From Clostridiales bacterium (lineage in GTDB: Bacteria > Bacillota > Clostridia > Saccharofermentanales > Saccharofermentanaceae), in NCBI GenBank assembly GCA_017478485.1, contig JAFVDI010000003.1, positions 186,001-250,000 of the forward strand: a stretch of DNA of 64,000 bases, given 5' to 3'. Below the pieces are notes generated by a model, which was not told the DNA's origin, did not search any database, and saw only the letters and a list, made by a program, of their open reading frames with translations. Made by a program: the position numbers and the translations under genes. Below, in pieces: positions 18,436 to 26,426 of the stretch (within the stretch, counting starts at the first letter, position 1; each line of letters starts with the position of its first letter).

Positions 18436-19315
18436 GACCATCGGTACCATTGAACAGAAATACCAAAGCCTTTCCAAAGGCCATAAGGCAATAGCTGACT
18501 TTATCCTGAGAAGTTACGACAAAGCTGCTTACATGACGGCCGCAAAACTCGGCGAGGAAGTAGGCGTATCCGAGTCCACGGTAGTAAGATTCACGACCGA
18601 ACTCGGTTTTGAAGGCTATCCACAGTTCCAAAAGGCGCTCCAGGAAGATCTCAAGACCAAACTCACTTCGGTGCAGCGGCTTGACTATACCGAGAAGTTT
18701 GCAGGCGACGCTGAAGCCGTTAAGGCTGTCATGACCCAGGATATTACAAATCTCAAGGAAACTCTTGAGAGTATTGATGATGAAGAGTTCGGACGTGCGG
18801 TCGAAGCGATACTCAAGGCAAGAAAGATCTACATCATGGGCATCAGGGCATCACAGGCCCTTTCTGAGTTCATGCATTTCTACATGACGGTACTCTTTGA
18901 CGACGTTGTTCTTGTAAGGAGTACCTGCACAAACGAGCTTTTCGAGCAGATCATGCCGATCGGAGAAGGCGATGTCATGATCGGAATATCTTATCCGAGA
19001 TATTCGGCAAGAACCATCAACTCCATGGAATACGCAAAGAAGAAGGGCGCGACTACGATCGCAATAACTGACAAGAGCGGAACCCCGATGACCGAGCATG
19101 CCGACATAAGCCTTTTTGCAAAGTCTTCCATGGCTTCGTTCGTGGATTCGCTGACCGCGTCGCTTTCGCTTATCAATGCGCTTCTGGTGACACTCGGAAT
19201 GCACAGGAAAGATCACATCAAGGAATCACTGGCATCGCTTGAGACTTTGTGGTCGCAGTACCGCGTTTATGAGACCGGACGTGACCGTAAGGATGACAGC
19301 GACTATGTACTATAA
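18422..19315 (+). CDS. RpiR/MurR family transcriptional regulator
   Basis: 297 aa repressor or activator with an N-terminal helix-turn-helix (TAAKLGEEVGVSESTVVRFT, about residues 40-60) and a C-terminal SIS sugar-isomerase-like domain (about 120-260, IYIMGIRASQALSEF and SYPRYSARTINSMEYAKKKG) that normally senses a phosphosugar. The open frame begins at 18380 but the ATG at 18422 has a good GGAAGGGGAAG site and gives a natural N-terminus. It overlaps scpB by 14 bases. Neighbouring genes are housekeeping, so the regulated sugar pathway cannot be inferred from context. Confidence 0.9.
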   Translation: METTETIGTIEQKYQSLSKGHKAIADFILRSYDKAAYMTAAKLGEEVGVSESTVVRFTTELGFEGYPQFQKALQEDLKTKLTSVQRLDYTEKFAGDAEAVKAVMTQDITNLKETLESIDDEEFGRAVEAILKARKIYIMGIRASQALSEFMHFYMTVLFDDVVLVRSTCTNELFEQIMPIGEGDVMIGISYPRYSARTINSMEYAKKKGATTIAITDKSGTPMTEHADISLFAKSSMASFVDSLTASLSLINALLVTLGMHRKDHIKESLASLETLWSQYRVYETGRDRKDDSDYVL

Positions 19316-19342
19316 AAAAATAATAATTAAGGAGATATTTAT

Positions 19343-20017
19343 ATGGGTATTTTTCAGATCGCTATCGACGGACCTTCAGGATCAGGAAAGAGCACACTCG
19401 CAAAGGGCGTAGCAAAGGAGCTGGGCATCATGTACCTTGATACGGGAGCGATGTACCGTACCTGCGCCGTTGCTTCCATCAAGAAAGGCATCAACGCCAA
19501 GGATCCCGACGAAGTAAAGAAGATGATGGACGAGATAAGGATCGAGGTTAAGTTCATTGACGGCGTACAGCACATGATCCTCGACGGAGAAGACGTTACG
19601 GGCGAACTCCGTACTCCGCAGACCTCCATCGCCGCATCTGACGTATCTGCCCATCCCGTGGTAAGAACTGCAATGGTTTCGCTTCAGAGGGACATTGCAA
19701 AGAACCAGACCTTCGTACTTGACGGAAGAGACATCGCATCCGTTGTTCTTCCTGACGCCAAATACAAGTTCTTCGTAGTATGCGCACCTGAGGTCAGGGC
19801 GGAGAGAAGACTTGCCGAGCTTGAAGCTGCAGGCGATCATTCACAGACAAAGGAAGAAGTCTTAAGAGACATCATTTACCGTGACGAGCAGGATTCCAAG
19901 AGAGCCACATCACCGCTCATCCAGGTTCCCGAAGCCATCGTCATCGATACCGGCAAGTATGACATTGAAGGAACAAAAGCGTTCCTGTTGAGCCATCTGG
20001 ACGAAGAGGATAAATGA
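19343..20017 (+). CDS. cmk: Cytidylate kinase
   Basis: Phosphorylates CMP and dCMP with ATP. The P-loop GPSGSGKSTLAKG is at about residues 10-22; LDTGAMYR and the LDGRDIASVVLPDAKYKFFV segment are diagnostic, and the lid RDEQDSKRATSPL is present. 224 aa is normal. A strong AAGGAGA site precedes the ATG. Its stop overlaps the start of the ispH-rpsA fusion (ATGA), and cmk next to rpsA or ispH is a widespread arrangement. Confidence 0.96.
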   Translation: MGIFQIAIDGPSGSGKSTLAKGVAKELGIMYLDTGAMYRTCAVASIKKGINAKDPDEVKKMMDEIRIEVKFIDGVQHMILDGEDVTGELRTPQTSIAASDVSAHPVVRTAMVSLQRDIAKNQTFVLDGRDIASVVLPDAKYKFFVVCAPEVRAERRLAELEAAGDHSQTKEEVLRDIIYRDEQDSKRATSPLIQVPEAIVIDTGKYDIEGTKAFLLSHLDEEDK

Positions 20018-22047
20018 AAGTAACCGTCGCTGAGTCATCAGGGTTCTGCTTTGGAGTCAAGAATGCGGTGAAGGCTGCCGAAGAGGCTGTGAAAGCTCCG
20101 CCTTCAGGCAAACCTTTGGTAATGCTGGGTGACATCGTCCACAACACGATGGTGGTCGACAGCCTCAAAAAAGGCGGCTTCACCGTGGCAGAGACCGCAT
20201 CGGAGGTCCCGGAGGGATCTTTCGTTCTGATACGCGCTCACGGCATTACACCTGAGGAGAAGGAGAACCTTGAGAAAAGGGGATGCGAGATAAAGGACTG
20301 CACATGTCCTTTTGTTTCCAAGATCCATAAGATCGTCAGGGAACATGCTCTTGAAGGAAAAAACATCATCGTTACCGGCGGCAAAGGCCACCCCGAAGTA
20401 GTCGGAATTTGCGGTGAAACATACGGAACCGGGGTGAAATGTGCGGTCATCAGTTCACCTGAAGAGCTTGAAAAGCTTGATTTTCCGCTTTCTTCGGCGA
20501 TATTGGTGTCTCAAACAACATTTTCTTCAGAAGTGTTTAAAGAGATTTGTAAAAAAGCAGAAAATCAAATTGCATTTAAATATCTTTTTGATACAATATG
20601 TATTACGACTGAAAGTAGGCAAAAGGAAGCCGCGTCGCTCTCTGCGAAGTCTGATTCGATGCTAGTCATCGGCTCGTCTCACAGTTCGAACACCACTAAG
20701 CTTTTGGACATCTGCAAAGGTCGCTGTGCAAGAACATTCCTTGTAAACTCCGCCGGGGAGGTAGAGAAGCTGATTGCCGAAGGCAAGATACTTCCGGAAG
20801 ACCGGGTAGGGATTACAGCGGGTGCATCTACACCGGAAGCTATTATTTTGGAGGTTGTTCAAAAAATGAACGAAGACGAGAACAAGAAGATTGAGAATCA
20901 GCAGCTTGACAGCGAGTTTGCCAACGCGCTCGATTCATTAGCGCAGGTCAGGAGAGGCGCCATAGTTAAAGGTACTATCACATCAGCAGATAGCGATTTT
21001 GTTTACGTTGACGTCCATGATAAATCCGAAGGCCGCATTTCCCGCAGGGAATTCGAGTCTGATCCGGATTTCGATCTCGAGAAGGCTGTTGCCGAGCACG
21101 CTGAAGTTACCGTTAAGGTAAGAAGCATCAAGAACTCCGATCAGGGCAAGGAGATCATCCTTTCCAAGAACGATGTTGAGGCTGAAAAGGGCAGAGCTGA
21201 GATCGAAGAGGCATATGCCAACAAGACTCCCATAGAAGTTAAGATCACACGTACCGTTAAGGACGGTCTCATCGGTACTTTCAAGGGTATCGACGTATAT
21301 ATCCACAGAACACAGATCAAGCACGGCGAAGTTAAGGAACTCGATCCCTACATCGGCCAGACAATGGAGATCCGCATCACCAAGTTCGACACTGAGAAGG
21401 GCAGACTCAGAATTTCCGGCAGCCACCGTGTTATCGCTTCTGAGGAGCGTGCAAAGAAGTCCGCTGAAGTCTGGGACAATATCGAGGAAGGCAAGCGCTA
21501 CATCGGTACTGTCAGAAGCCTCGTTGATTTCGGTGCTTTCATCGACATCGGCGGCGTAGACGGACTCGTTCACGTTTCCGAGCTTTCATGGAGCCGCAAC
21601 GCTAAGCCTTCTGATGTTCTCAAGGTTGGCGATCAGGTTGAGGTCTATGTTAAGTCCTTCGATAAGGAATCACACAAGATCTCTCTCGGTTACAAGAGAC
21701 TTGAGGATGATCCTTACTACAACATTGAAGAGAGAATGCCTCTCGGCTGCATCGTTAAGGGTACAGTAGTACGTCTCACCAAGTTCGGTGCTTTCGTACA
21801 GCTCGAACCCGACCTCGACGCTCTCTGCCATGTTTCCCAGATCTCTTCTGAGAGACTCGACAAGCCCGAGGATGCTCTCCATGTAGGTCAGGAAGTTCAG
21901 GCTCAGGTTACAGAGATCGATCCCGAGAAGAGAAGGATCTCCATCTCCATCAAGGCTGTTGCTCCCATCGATCCCGTAAAGAGTGAAGAAGCTGTTGAAG
22001 AAGCTCCCGCTGAGGAAGCTCCTGCAGGAGAAGACGAGCAGGCATAA
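20014..22047 (+). CDS. ispH-rpsA: Fused IspH (HMBPP reductase) and ribosomal protein S1
   Basis: Two proteins in one 677 aa frame. Residues 1-280 are IspH, the iron-sulfur enzyme that makes IPP and DMAPP at the end of the MEP pathway, with cluster cysteines Cys12, Cys98 and Cys196 and the GGKGHPEV and TESRQKEA motifs. Residues 315-650 hold four S1 RNA-binding domains (starting near 315, 405, 495 and 577), followed by an Ala/Glu-rich tail. This fusion is known in Clostridia. A GGAGG at 20850-20854 precedes an in-frame ATG at 20866 (Met285), exactly at the junction, so a free S1 protein may also be made. Codon use in the S1 half is biased as in highly expressed genes, while 20500-20600 in the IspH half is AT-rich. 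Confidence 0.95.
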   Translation: MKVTVAESSGFCFGVKNAVKAAEEAVKAPPSGKPLVMLGDIVHNTMVVDSLKKGGFTVAETASEVPEGSFVLIRAHGITPEEKENLEKRGCEIKDCTCPFVSKIHKIVREHALEGKNIIVTGGKGHPEVVGICGETYGTGVKCAVISSPEELEKLDFPLSSAILVSQTTFSSEVFKEICKKAENQIAFKYLFDTICITTESRQKEAASLSAKSDSMLVIGSSHSSNTTKLLDICKGRCARTFLVNSAGEVEKLIAEGKILPEDRVGITAGASTPEAIILEVVQKMNEDENKKIENQQLDSEFANALDSLAQVRRGAIVKGTITSADSDFVYVDVHDKSEGRISRREFESDPDFDLEKAVAEHAEVTVKVRSIKNSDQGKEIILSKNDVEAEKGRAEIEEAYANKTPIEVKITRTVKDGLIGTFKGIDVYIHRTQIKHGEVKELDPYIGQTMEIRITKFDTEKGRLRISGSHRVIASEERAKKSAEVWDNIEEGKRYIGTVRSLVDFGAFIDIGGVDGLVHVSELSWSRNAKPSDVLKVGDQVEVYVKSFDKESHKISLGYKRLEDDPYYNIEERMPLGCIVKGTVVRLTKFGAFVQLEPDLDALCHVSQISSERLDKPEDALHVGQEVQAQVTEIDPEKRRISISIKAVAPIDPVKSEEAVEEAPAEEAPAGEDEQA

Positions 22048-22082
22048 TCTGCTGATTCTTTTTGGCAAATCATGATCAACAG

Positions 22083-22111
22083 GGCCCCGGATTCAATATC
22101 CGGGGCCTTTT
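22083..22111 (+). terminator. Rho-independent terminator after ispH-rpsA
   Basis: GGCCCCGGAT (22083-22092) pairs with ATCCGGGGCC (22098-22107) with a five-base loop and a TTTT tail. Marks the end of the ileS-to-rpsA transcript(s). Confidence 0.9.
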
Positions 22112-22142
22112 CAATGATTTTGAACTCGTTGAATTTAAGTAC

Positions 22143-22171
22143 TTGCATATTTTTGCTCGTTGTAATAAGAT
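22143..22171 (+). promoter_or_regulatory. Promoter for the tRNA-Pro pair
   Basis: TTGCAT (22143-22148), a 17-base spacer and TAAGAT (22166-22171), ending 26 bases before the first tRNA. Match is moderate. Confidence 0.5.
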
Positions 22172-22197
22172 TTATAGGCTCGTAAAAGGAATCCCAT

Positions 22198-22273
22198 CGG
22201 GGTGTGGCTCAGGTGGTAGAGTGCTTGCTTCGGGAGCAAGAGGCCGTGGGTTCGAGTCCCGCCACTCCGACCA
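22198..22273 (+). tRNA. tRNA-Pro (anticodon CGG)
   Basis: 76-base cloverleaf read by eye. The acceptor stem CGGGGTG pairs with CACTCCG (one G-T), CCA is encoded, the anticodon stem CTTGC/GCAAG encloses the loop TTCGGGA, giving anticodon CGG at 22231-22233 (codon CCG). The C1-G72 end pair is typical of bacterial tRNA-Pro, and the T loop TTCGAGT is canonical. Confidence 0.95.
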
Positions 22274-22303
22274 ACGGAAAACTTTCCTTTTATCGATGCG
22301 AAC

Positions 22304-22380
22304 CGGGGTGTAGCTCAGGTGGCTAGAGTGCTTGCTTAGGGAGCAAGAGGTCGTGGGTTCAAGTCCCGTCACTCCGACCA
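22304..22380 (+). tRNA. tRNA-Pro (anticodon AGG)
   Basis: 77-base cloverleaf with the same acceptor stem, anticodon stem and CCA as the preceding tRNA; the anticodon loop TTAGGGA gives AGG at 22338-22340 (codon CCU directly). The two genes differ by only a handful of bases, including C34 to A34. The T stem has adjacent G-U and U-G pairs and is weaker than in its neighbour. An A34 tRNA would be expected to need deamination to inosine to read CCU, CCC and CCA. Confidence 0.93.
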
Positions 22381-22383
22381 AGG

Positions 22384-22421
22384 AAATGGCTGTCTCATAT
22401 CGAGGCAGCCATTTTGCTTTT
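22384..22421 (+). terminator. Rho-independent terminator after the tRNA genes
   Basis: AAATGGCTGTCTC (22384-22396) pairs with GAGGCAGCCATTT (22402-22414) over 13 positions with one wobble and a five-base loop, followed by TGCTTTTT. Confidence 0.85.
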
Positions 22422-22463
22422 TCACTTGATTCATATGGTAGAATCTTTATCTGGAGGTTAACC

Positions 22464-24167
22464 ATGAGGGATACTTTTGTCTTTAAGCGTATTATCAGCC
22501 TTTGCCTTTCGATGACGATGTTTTTCGGAATTGTTGCCGTTGATCCTTTTGAAGAGGATGTTTTGGCAGATACTGATCTGTCTTATGCTGAAGTGTCCGG
22601 TGCGGCTTCTGCTGCCATCGGAGACGAGATCTATGTAAACAACGGCAGATACATGGTCTATTCAAAGAACAGTGTTGCTTTTGTCGGACTGGTCAATCCC
22701 AATGTCGCATCTTTCACTGTTCCCAATAGCGTTAAATATCTGGATGCCACTTATAAGGTCATTTGGATCGCACAGTCCGCTTTCGAAGGCAACGAGTCGA
22801 TCCAGAGCGTTACAATAGGCAATTCGATAACAAGGATATGTTCAAGGGCATTTTACGGCTGCAGCAAGCTTAAGACGGTTTCAGGCGGCAAGGGCGTTAC
22901 TTATACGGCAACTGATGCTTTCGATAACTGCCCCGTTCTTAAAAGACCCGGCTTGTATTACAAGAAAACATACAATGTCGGTCTTGCATATATCGGTAAG
23001 GCACCCAAGCCTTGGCGTAAGACTTCTGCCGGCAGGAACGGCAAAGGCGAGTATATATGGATCACGGATAATGATCTTAAGGTATTGGGCAAGACGCGCG
23101 AAGCTTTCGGTAATGAAGTCCTTGCGGCATGCAGAAAGATGGCAGGCACCGTTTATACCAATGACATGGACTGCATTTCATACTGTCTCTCTGCTTATGC
23201 AAAGGCATTAGGCGTTGCAACCTCAGTCGGCAAGGGCAAGAGCTTCAGGATCAAGTTCGCAAAGAACTTCAGCAAGAACAGCAAGACCAAGTATGCCGTT
23301 AACCTTATGAAGAAAAGGAAGGTCATAAACGTCAGCGGCACTTCTATCTCAAGAAACGGAGCAAACTGGTTCCACTGCACGAACTTTTCAGAGCATCTTA
23401 TGTCAAAGCCTAACTGCTACGGCGGTGTAAAGGTCTCTAATTATAAGAATCTCGGCGAATGCATGAAGGCACTTAACGCGCAGCCCGGTGATATCGTTCT
23501 TTTCGGCGGATATGTATCAACATATCTCTGCAAGAACGGAAAGTATTACAAGACCAACTACAGCGCTCACGGCGGAAAGAAAAAAGTCAACGGTCATTAC
23601 GTCAGGGGTGAGGGCAATCTCTTTGTCTGGGGTCACGCAGCCGTTTACGCAGGCTATAACTTCACTCATAAAGACAGCAAGGGCAAGATGAGGAACGGAC
23701 AGTGGTTCTACGAGACTTCCAATAAGACCAAGGCAGGGCTTCACTGGCGTGAACCTTATTACACCGCACAGGGCAATACCAACCAGAGAGTAATGGTATT
23801 GCATGTCGGAAATCCCAAGGCTTCTGATTCTCAGGCATATACGGATCCAGTACAGAAGGTTCTGGGAAATGATGCTGTTAACGGCTCCAAGTATGGCGTT
23901 TACAGAAGTGAAGAGGATGCTGCAAGGGATTTCAACCGTCTCTGCACGGTTACATGCGGTGCAGGTGAAGAAGCCGTGCCTGAGATCAATCTCGGAAGAG
24001 CAGCACTCTATGACATAGGTTCAGGCAATAAAGTCAGTGCAAGATTCTACATGAGGCAGCTTTCTGACACCGGAAATGTAATCCCGGACGCGAAGAACTA
24101 TATGTTCAGGATGAGGGCACCGAATGTATATGACGTTCCCGTGGGATGGGTCAAACTGTCCTGCTGA
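22464..24167 (+). CDS. Secreted BspA-type LRR protein with NlpC/P60-like domain
   Basis: 567 aa exported protein. The ATG at 22464, after GGAGG, starts a signal peptide (MRDTFVFKRIISLCLSMTMF). Residues 60-150 hold two BspA/LRR_5-type repeats with the unit seen in the surface proteins at 57-64 kb (YKVIWIAQSAFEGN, VTIGNSITRICSRAFYGC, VSGG). The central domain looks like a papain-fold amidase: Cys237 in DCISYC and His391 in WGHAAVYAGY sit where the NlpC/P60 Cys and His are expected, and QPGDIVLF matches the usual strand before the His. The last 100 residues include YGVYRSEEDAARD, resembling SpaA-type prealbumin-like domains. A cell-wall peptide hydrolase is likely; the distant Cys-His spacing (154 residues) is longer than usual. 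Confidence 0.78.
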   Translation: MRDTFVFKRIISLCLSMTMFFGIVAVDPFEEDVLADTDLSYAEVSGAASAAIGDEIYVNNGRYMVYSKNSVAFVGLVNPNVASFTVPNSVKYLDATYKVIWIAQSAFEGNESIQSVTIGNSITRICSRAFYGCSKLKTVSGGKGVTYTATDAFDNCPVLKRPGLYYKKTYNVGLAYIGKAPKPWRKTSAGRNGKGEYIWITDNDLKVLGKTREAFGNEVLAACRKMAGTVYTNDMDCISYCLSAYAKALGVATSVGKGKSFRIKFAKNFSKNSKTKYAVNLMKKRKVINVSGTSISRNGANWFHCTNFSEHLMSKPNCYGGVKVSNYKNLGECMKALNAQPGDIVLFGGYVSTYLCKNGKYYKTNYSAHGGKKKVNGHYVRGEGNLFVWGHAAVYAGYNFTHKDSKGKMRNGQWFYETSNKTKAGLHWREPYYTAQGNTNQRVMVLHVGNPKASDSQAYTDPVQKVLGNDAVNGSKYGVYRSEEDAARDFNRLCTVTCGAGEEAVPEINLGRAALYDIGSGNKVSARFYMRQLSDTGNVIPDAKNYMFRMRAPNVYDVPVGWVKLSC

Positions 24168-24181
24168 TAATCAGGCAATAA

Positions 24182-24190
24182 TGTTATAAT
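24182..24190 (+). promoter_or_regulatory. Extended -10 promoter for thyA
   Basis: TGTTATAAT, an extended -10 with a perfect TATAAT at 24185-24190, 31 bases before the thyA ATG. No clear -35. Confidence 0.5.
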
Positions 24191-24220
24191 CGATTTATCA
24201 TTTTCAAAGGCGGTGGGCAT

Positions 24221-25054
24221 ATGAGCCGTGCAGACGACATTTTCGACGAGAACATCAGAACGATCCTTTCTTCAGGTTACACGACCATCAATGACAAGGT
24301 AAGGCCCCACTGGGCTGATGACGGAGCTCCGGCTTATACATACAAGGCTTTTGCCATAGTAAACCGCTATAACCTTGCTGAAGAGTTCCCTATGTTCACG
24401 CAGCGCTGGATCAATTTCAAGGCTGCCGTCGATGAAATCCTCTGGATCTGGCAGAAGAAGTCCAATAACGTCCATGACCTCAATTCCCATATCTGGGATG
24501 CGTGGGCTGACGAGACGGGTTCCATCGGCAAGGCTTACGGATATCAGCTCGGAGTAAAGCATAAGTACAAGGAAGGCGAGATGGACCAGGTAGACCGCGC
24601 CCTCTTTGATCTTAAGAACAACCCTTCAAGCCGAAGGATAATGACCAACATCTATGTCCATCAGGACCTGCACGAGATGAATCTTTATCCTTGCGCTTAT
24701 TCAATGACGTTCAACGTTACCGGCAATAAGCTTAATGCCATCCTTAACCAGAGGAGCAACGACATGCTGGTCGCCAATGCCTGGAACGTATGCCAGTACG
24801 CTGTCCTCGTACATCTTTTCGCAAGATGCACCGGACTTGAAGTAGGCGAGTTCGTTCATGTCATCGCCGACGCACACATCTATGACAGACATGTCGATAT
24901 CGTAAAAGAGCTGATCGAGCGCCCGAAGTTCGCAGCACCCAAACTCGTACTTACTGAAGGTATTACTGACTTCTACAAGTTCACCGTAGATGACATCAAC
25001 CTCGAAGGATACGAGTACGGCCCAAAGATCAAGGGCATCCCGGTCGCTGTCTGA
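24221..25054 (+). CDS. thyA: Thymidylate synthase
   Basis: Makes dTMP from dUMP with methylene-tetrahydrofolate. The catalytic Cys lies in NLYPCAYSMTF (about residue 153), followed by QRSNDMLVANAWNVCQYAVL and the HIYDRH motif. It matches the Bacillus ThyA type (279 aa, NLNxxIWD and RSNDM variants, where E. coli has RSCD), not the flavin-dependent ThyX. 277 aa. It starts a three-gene unit with a phosphatase and folA, which recycles the dihydrofolate produced here. Confidence 0.94.
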   Translation: MSRADDIFDENIRTILSSGYTTINDKVRPHWADDGAPAYTYKAFAIVNRYNLAEEFPMFTQRWINFKAAVDEILWIWQKKSNNVHDLNSHIWDAWADETGSIGKAYGYQLGVKHKYKEGEMDQVDRALFDLKNNPSSRRIMTNIYVHQDLHEMNLYPCAYSMTFNVTGNKLNAILNQRSNDMLVANAWNVCQYAVLVHLFARCTGLEVGEFVHVIADAHIYDRHVDIVKELIERPKFAAPKLVLTEGITDFYKFTVDDINLEGYEYGPKIKGIPVAV

Positions 25055-25061
25055 GGCTTGT

Positions 25062-25775
25062 ATGAAGCTGATATTCATAAGGCACGCAGAACCTGATTAC
25101 ACGATAGATTCACTTACCGAGAAGGGCTGGCGCGAGGCTGAGATCCTTTCGCACCGCGTTGCTAAGTGGAACATCAAAGACATATACTGTTCTCCTTTGG
25201 GAAGAGCCAAAGATACTGCATCCTTCACATTAAAGGCATTGGGACGCGAAGCCGTAATCCATGACTGGCTCCGGGAATTCTATTACCTGGTGGAAGATGA
25301 GCAGACAGGCGAGAAAACTATAGCCTGGGATTTCATGCCCGAGTATTTCGTTGCCAATACCGGTCTTCACGATAAAGACGGGTGGTATAACACTAAAGTC
25401 ATGAAGAGCGGCGAGATCGCAGGGCACTATGCGGCTGTCGTTAAGGATTTTGATGAACTCCTTGCAAAGCACGGCTACAGGAAAAGGGAAGACGGCGTAT
25501 ACGAAGTCGTTGAACATAACGATGACGTCCTCGTGTTTTTCTGCCACTTCGGTATTACGGCGCTTCTTACCGGATATCTTACGGGCATTGCCCCTCCGGT
25601 GCTCTGGCAGGGTTTCTTTATGGCTCCGACATCGGTTACAATCTTAGGCAGTGAGGAACGTATTCCCGGAGAAGCGGCTTTCAGGGTACAGGTCTTCGGA
25701 GATGCAAGTCATTTGACAGAGGCGGGTGAACCGCTTTCGGCGTCAGGGTATTTCACGGATATGTTCGGAGGTTAA
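25062..25775 (+). CDS. Histidine phosphatase superfamily protein
   Basis: 237 aa protein with the phosphoglycerate-mutase-like fold. The N-terminal IFIRHAEPDY carries the catalytic His (RHA in place of RHG), CSPLGRAKDTA supplies the second arginine, and FFCHFGITALL the second catalytic His. The frame opens upstream inside thyA, but the ATG at 25062, seven bases after the thyA stop, gives the correct N-terminus. Located between thyA and folA, which hints at a nucleotide or pterin phosphate substrate, but this is only context. Confidence 0.88.
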   Translation: MKLIFIRHAEPDYTIDSLTEKGWREAEILSHRVAKWNIKDIYCSPLGRAKDTASFTLKALGREAVIHDWLREFYYLVEDEQTGEKTIAWDFMPEYFVANTGLHDKDGWYNTKVMKSGEIAGHYAAVVKDFDELLAKHGYRKREDGVYEVVEHNDDVLVFFCHFGITALLTGYLTGIAPPVLWQGFFMAPTSVTILGSEERIPGEAAFRVQVFGDASHLTEAGEPLSASGYFTDMFGG

Positions 25776-25779
25776 TGCT

Positions 25780-26271
25780 ATGATCGCAATTGCAGCGGTA
25801 GACAGGAATTGGGCAATCGGAAACAAGGGACAGCTCCTTATATCACTCCCGGAGGACCAGAAGGGCGTTTTCAGGAAGTATACTTCCGGTCATACGGTCG
25901 TTTTCGGAAGAAAGACCCTTGAGACTTTCCCGGGACAGAGACTTCTGCCCAACAGAGTCAACGTCATCATGTCGAGAAACTACGATTTTGAGAAGGAAGG
26001 AGCCGTGATACTTCATTCTGTTGATGAACTTCAGGATTTCCTGGCTCTTTCGGCTGATGATGTCTATCTTATCGGCGGCGCTTCGATGTACAATTCGCTG
26101 ATCGGTCTCTGCGATAAGGCAATAATCACAAGCATCAGAGCCGAGTATGAGGCTGACTGTCATTTCCCTGATCTGGATAAGGATCCCGACTGGGAGCTCG
26201 AATTTGAGGAAGATCCGGTAATGAGCGAGAAAGGCGTTGAGTTCACCGTCCGCCATTACAAGAGAAAGTAA
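25780..26271 (+). CDS. folA: Dihydrofolate reductase
   Basis: Reduces dihydrofolate with NADPH; the target of trimethoprim. 163 aa with MIAIAAVDRNWAIGN at the start, LPEDQKGVFRKYTSGHTVVFGRKTLETFP and YLIGGASMYN later, all classical DHFR motifs. The ATG at 25780 follows a CGGAGG site and lies four bases after the phosphatase stop. The catalytic acidic residue is a Glu in LPED, as in Bacillus-type enzymes. Its pairing with thyA is functionally natural. Confidence 0.94.
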   Translation: MIAIAAVDRNWAIGNKGQLLISLPEDQKGVFRKYTSGHTVVFGRKTLETFPGQRLLPNRVNVIMSRNYDFEKEGAVILHSVDELQDFLALSADDVYLIGGASMYNSLIGLCDKAIITSIRAEYEADCHFPDLDKDPDWELEFEEDPVMSEKGVEFTVRHYKRK

Positions 26272-26297
26272 TCTCGCCTTTTATATAATAATTATTG

Positions 26298-26327
26298 AAA
26301 TAGCCCTTGCTTTGACAGGGGCTATTT
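26298..26327 (+). repeat. Inverted repeat overlapping the rpsB promoter
   Basis: AAATAGCCC (26298-26306) and GGGCTATTT (26319-26327) form a 9-bp hairpin 26 bases after folA. No T-run follows, so as a terminator it would be weak; it also overlaps the rpsB promoter. Confidence 0.6.
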
Positions 26328-26335
26328 GTTAGAAT
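26307..26335 (+). promoter_or_regulatory. Promoter for rpsB-tsf
   Basis: TTGCTT (26307-26312), 17-base spacer, TAGAAT (26330-26335) preceded by TGT, an extended -10. A TTGACA at 26312-26317 is also present but only 12 bases from the -10. Confidence 0.55.
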
Positions 26336-26353
26336 ACTCGGGCATAAAAATCA

Positions 26354-26402
26354 CGCATACGTTCCTTTTGTGGGCAAAGCCTTAATATCATTGCGTATGC
26401 GG
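26354..26402 (+). promoter_or_regulatory. Structured leader of rpsB
   Basis: CGCATACG (26354-26361) pairs with CGTATGCG (26394-26401), an 8-bp stem with a 32-base loop that contains TTTTGTGGGCAAAGCC. The stem lies between the promoter and the rpsB ribosome-binding site (AGGAGGA at 26413), where ribosomal protein leaders act in related bacteria. Autoregulation by S2 is an inference. Confidence 0.55.
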
Positions 26403-26426
26403 AAGTAAAAACAGGAGGATTATTTT

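Noticed and set aside
22172..22465. 97-codon open frame on the minus strand across the two tRNA genes
   Set aside because: It is the antisense reading of two tRNA genes plus a terminator; no ribosome-binding site and composition follow from the tRNA repeats.
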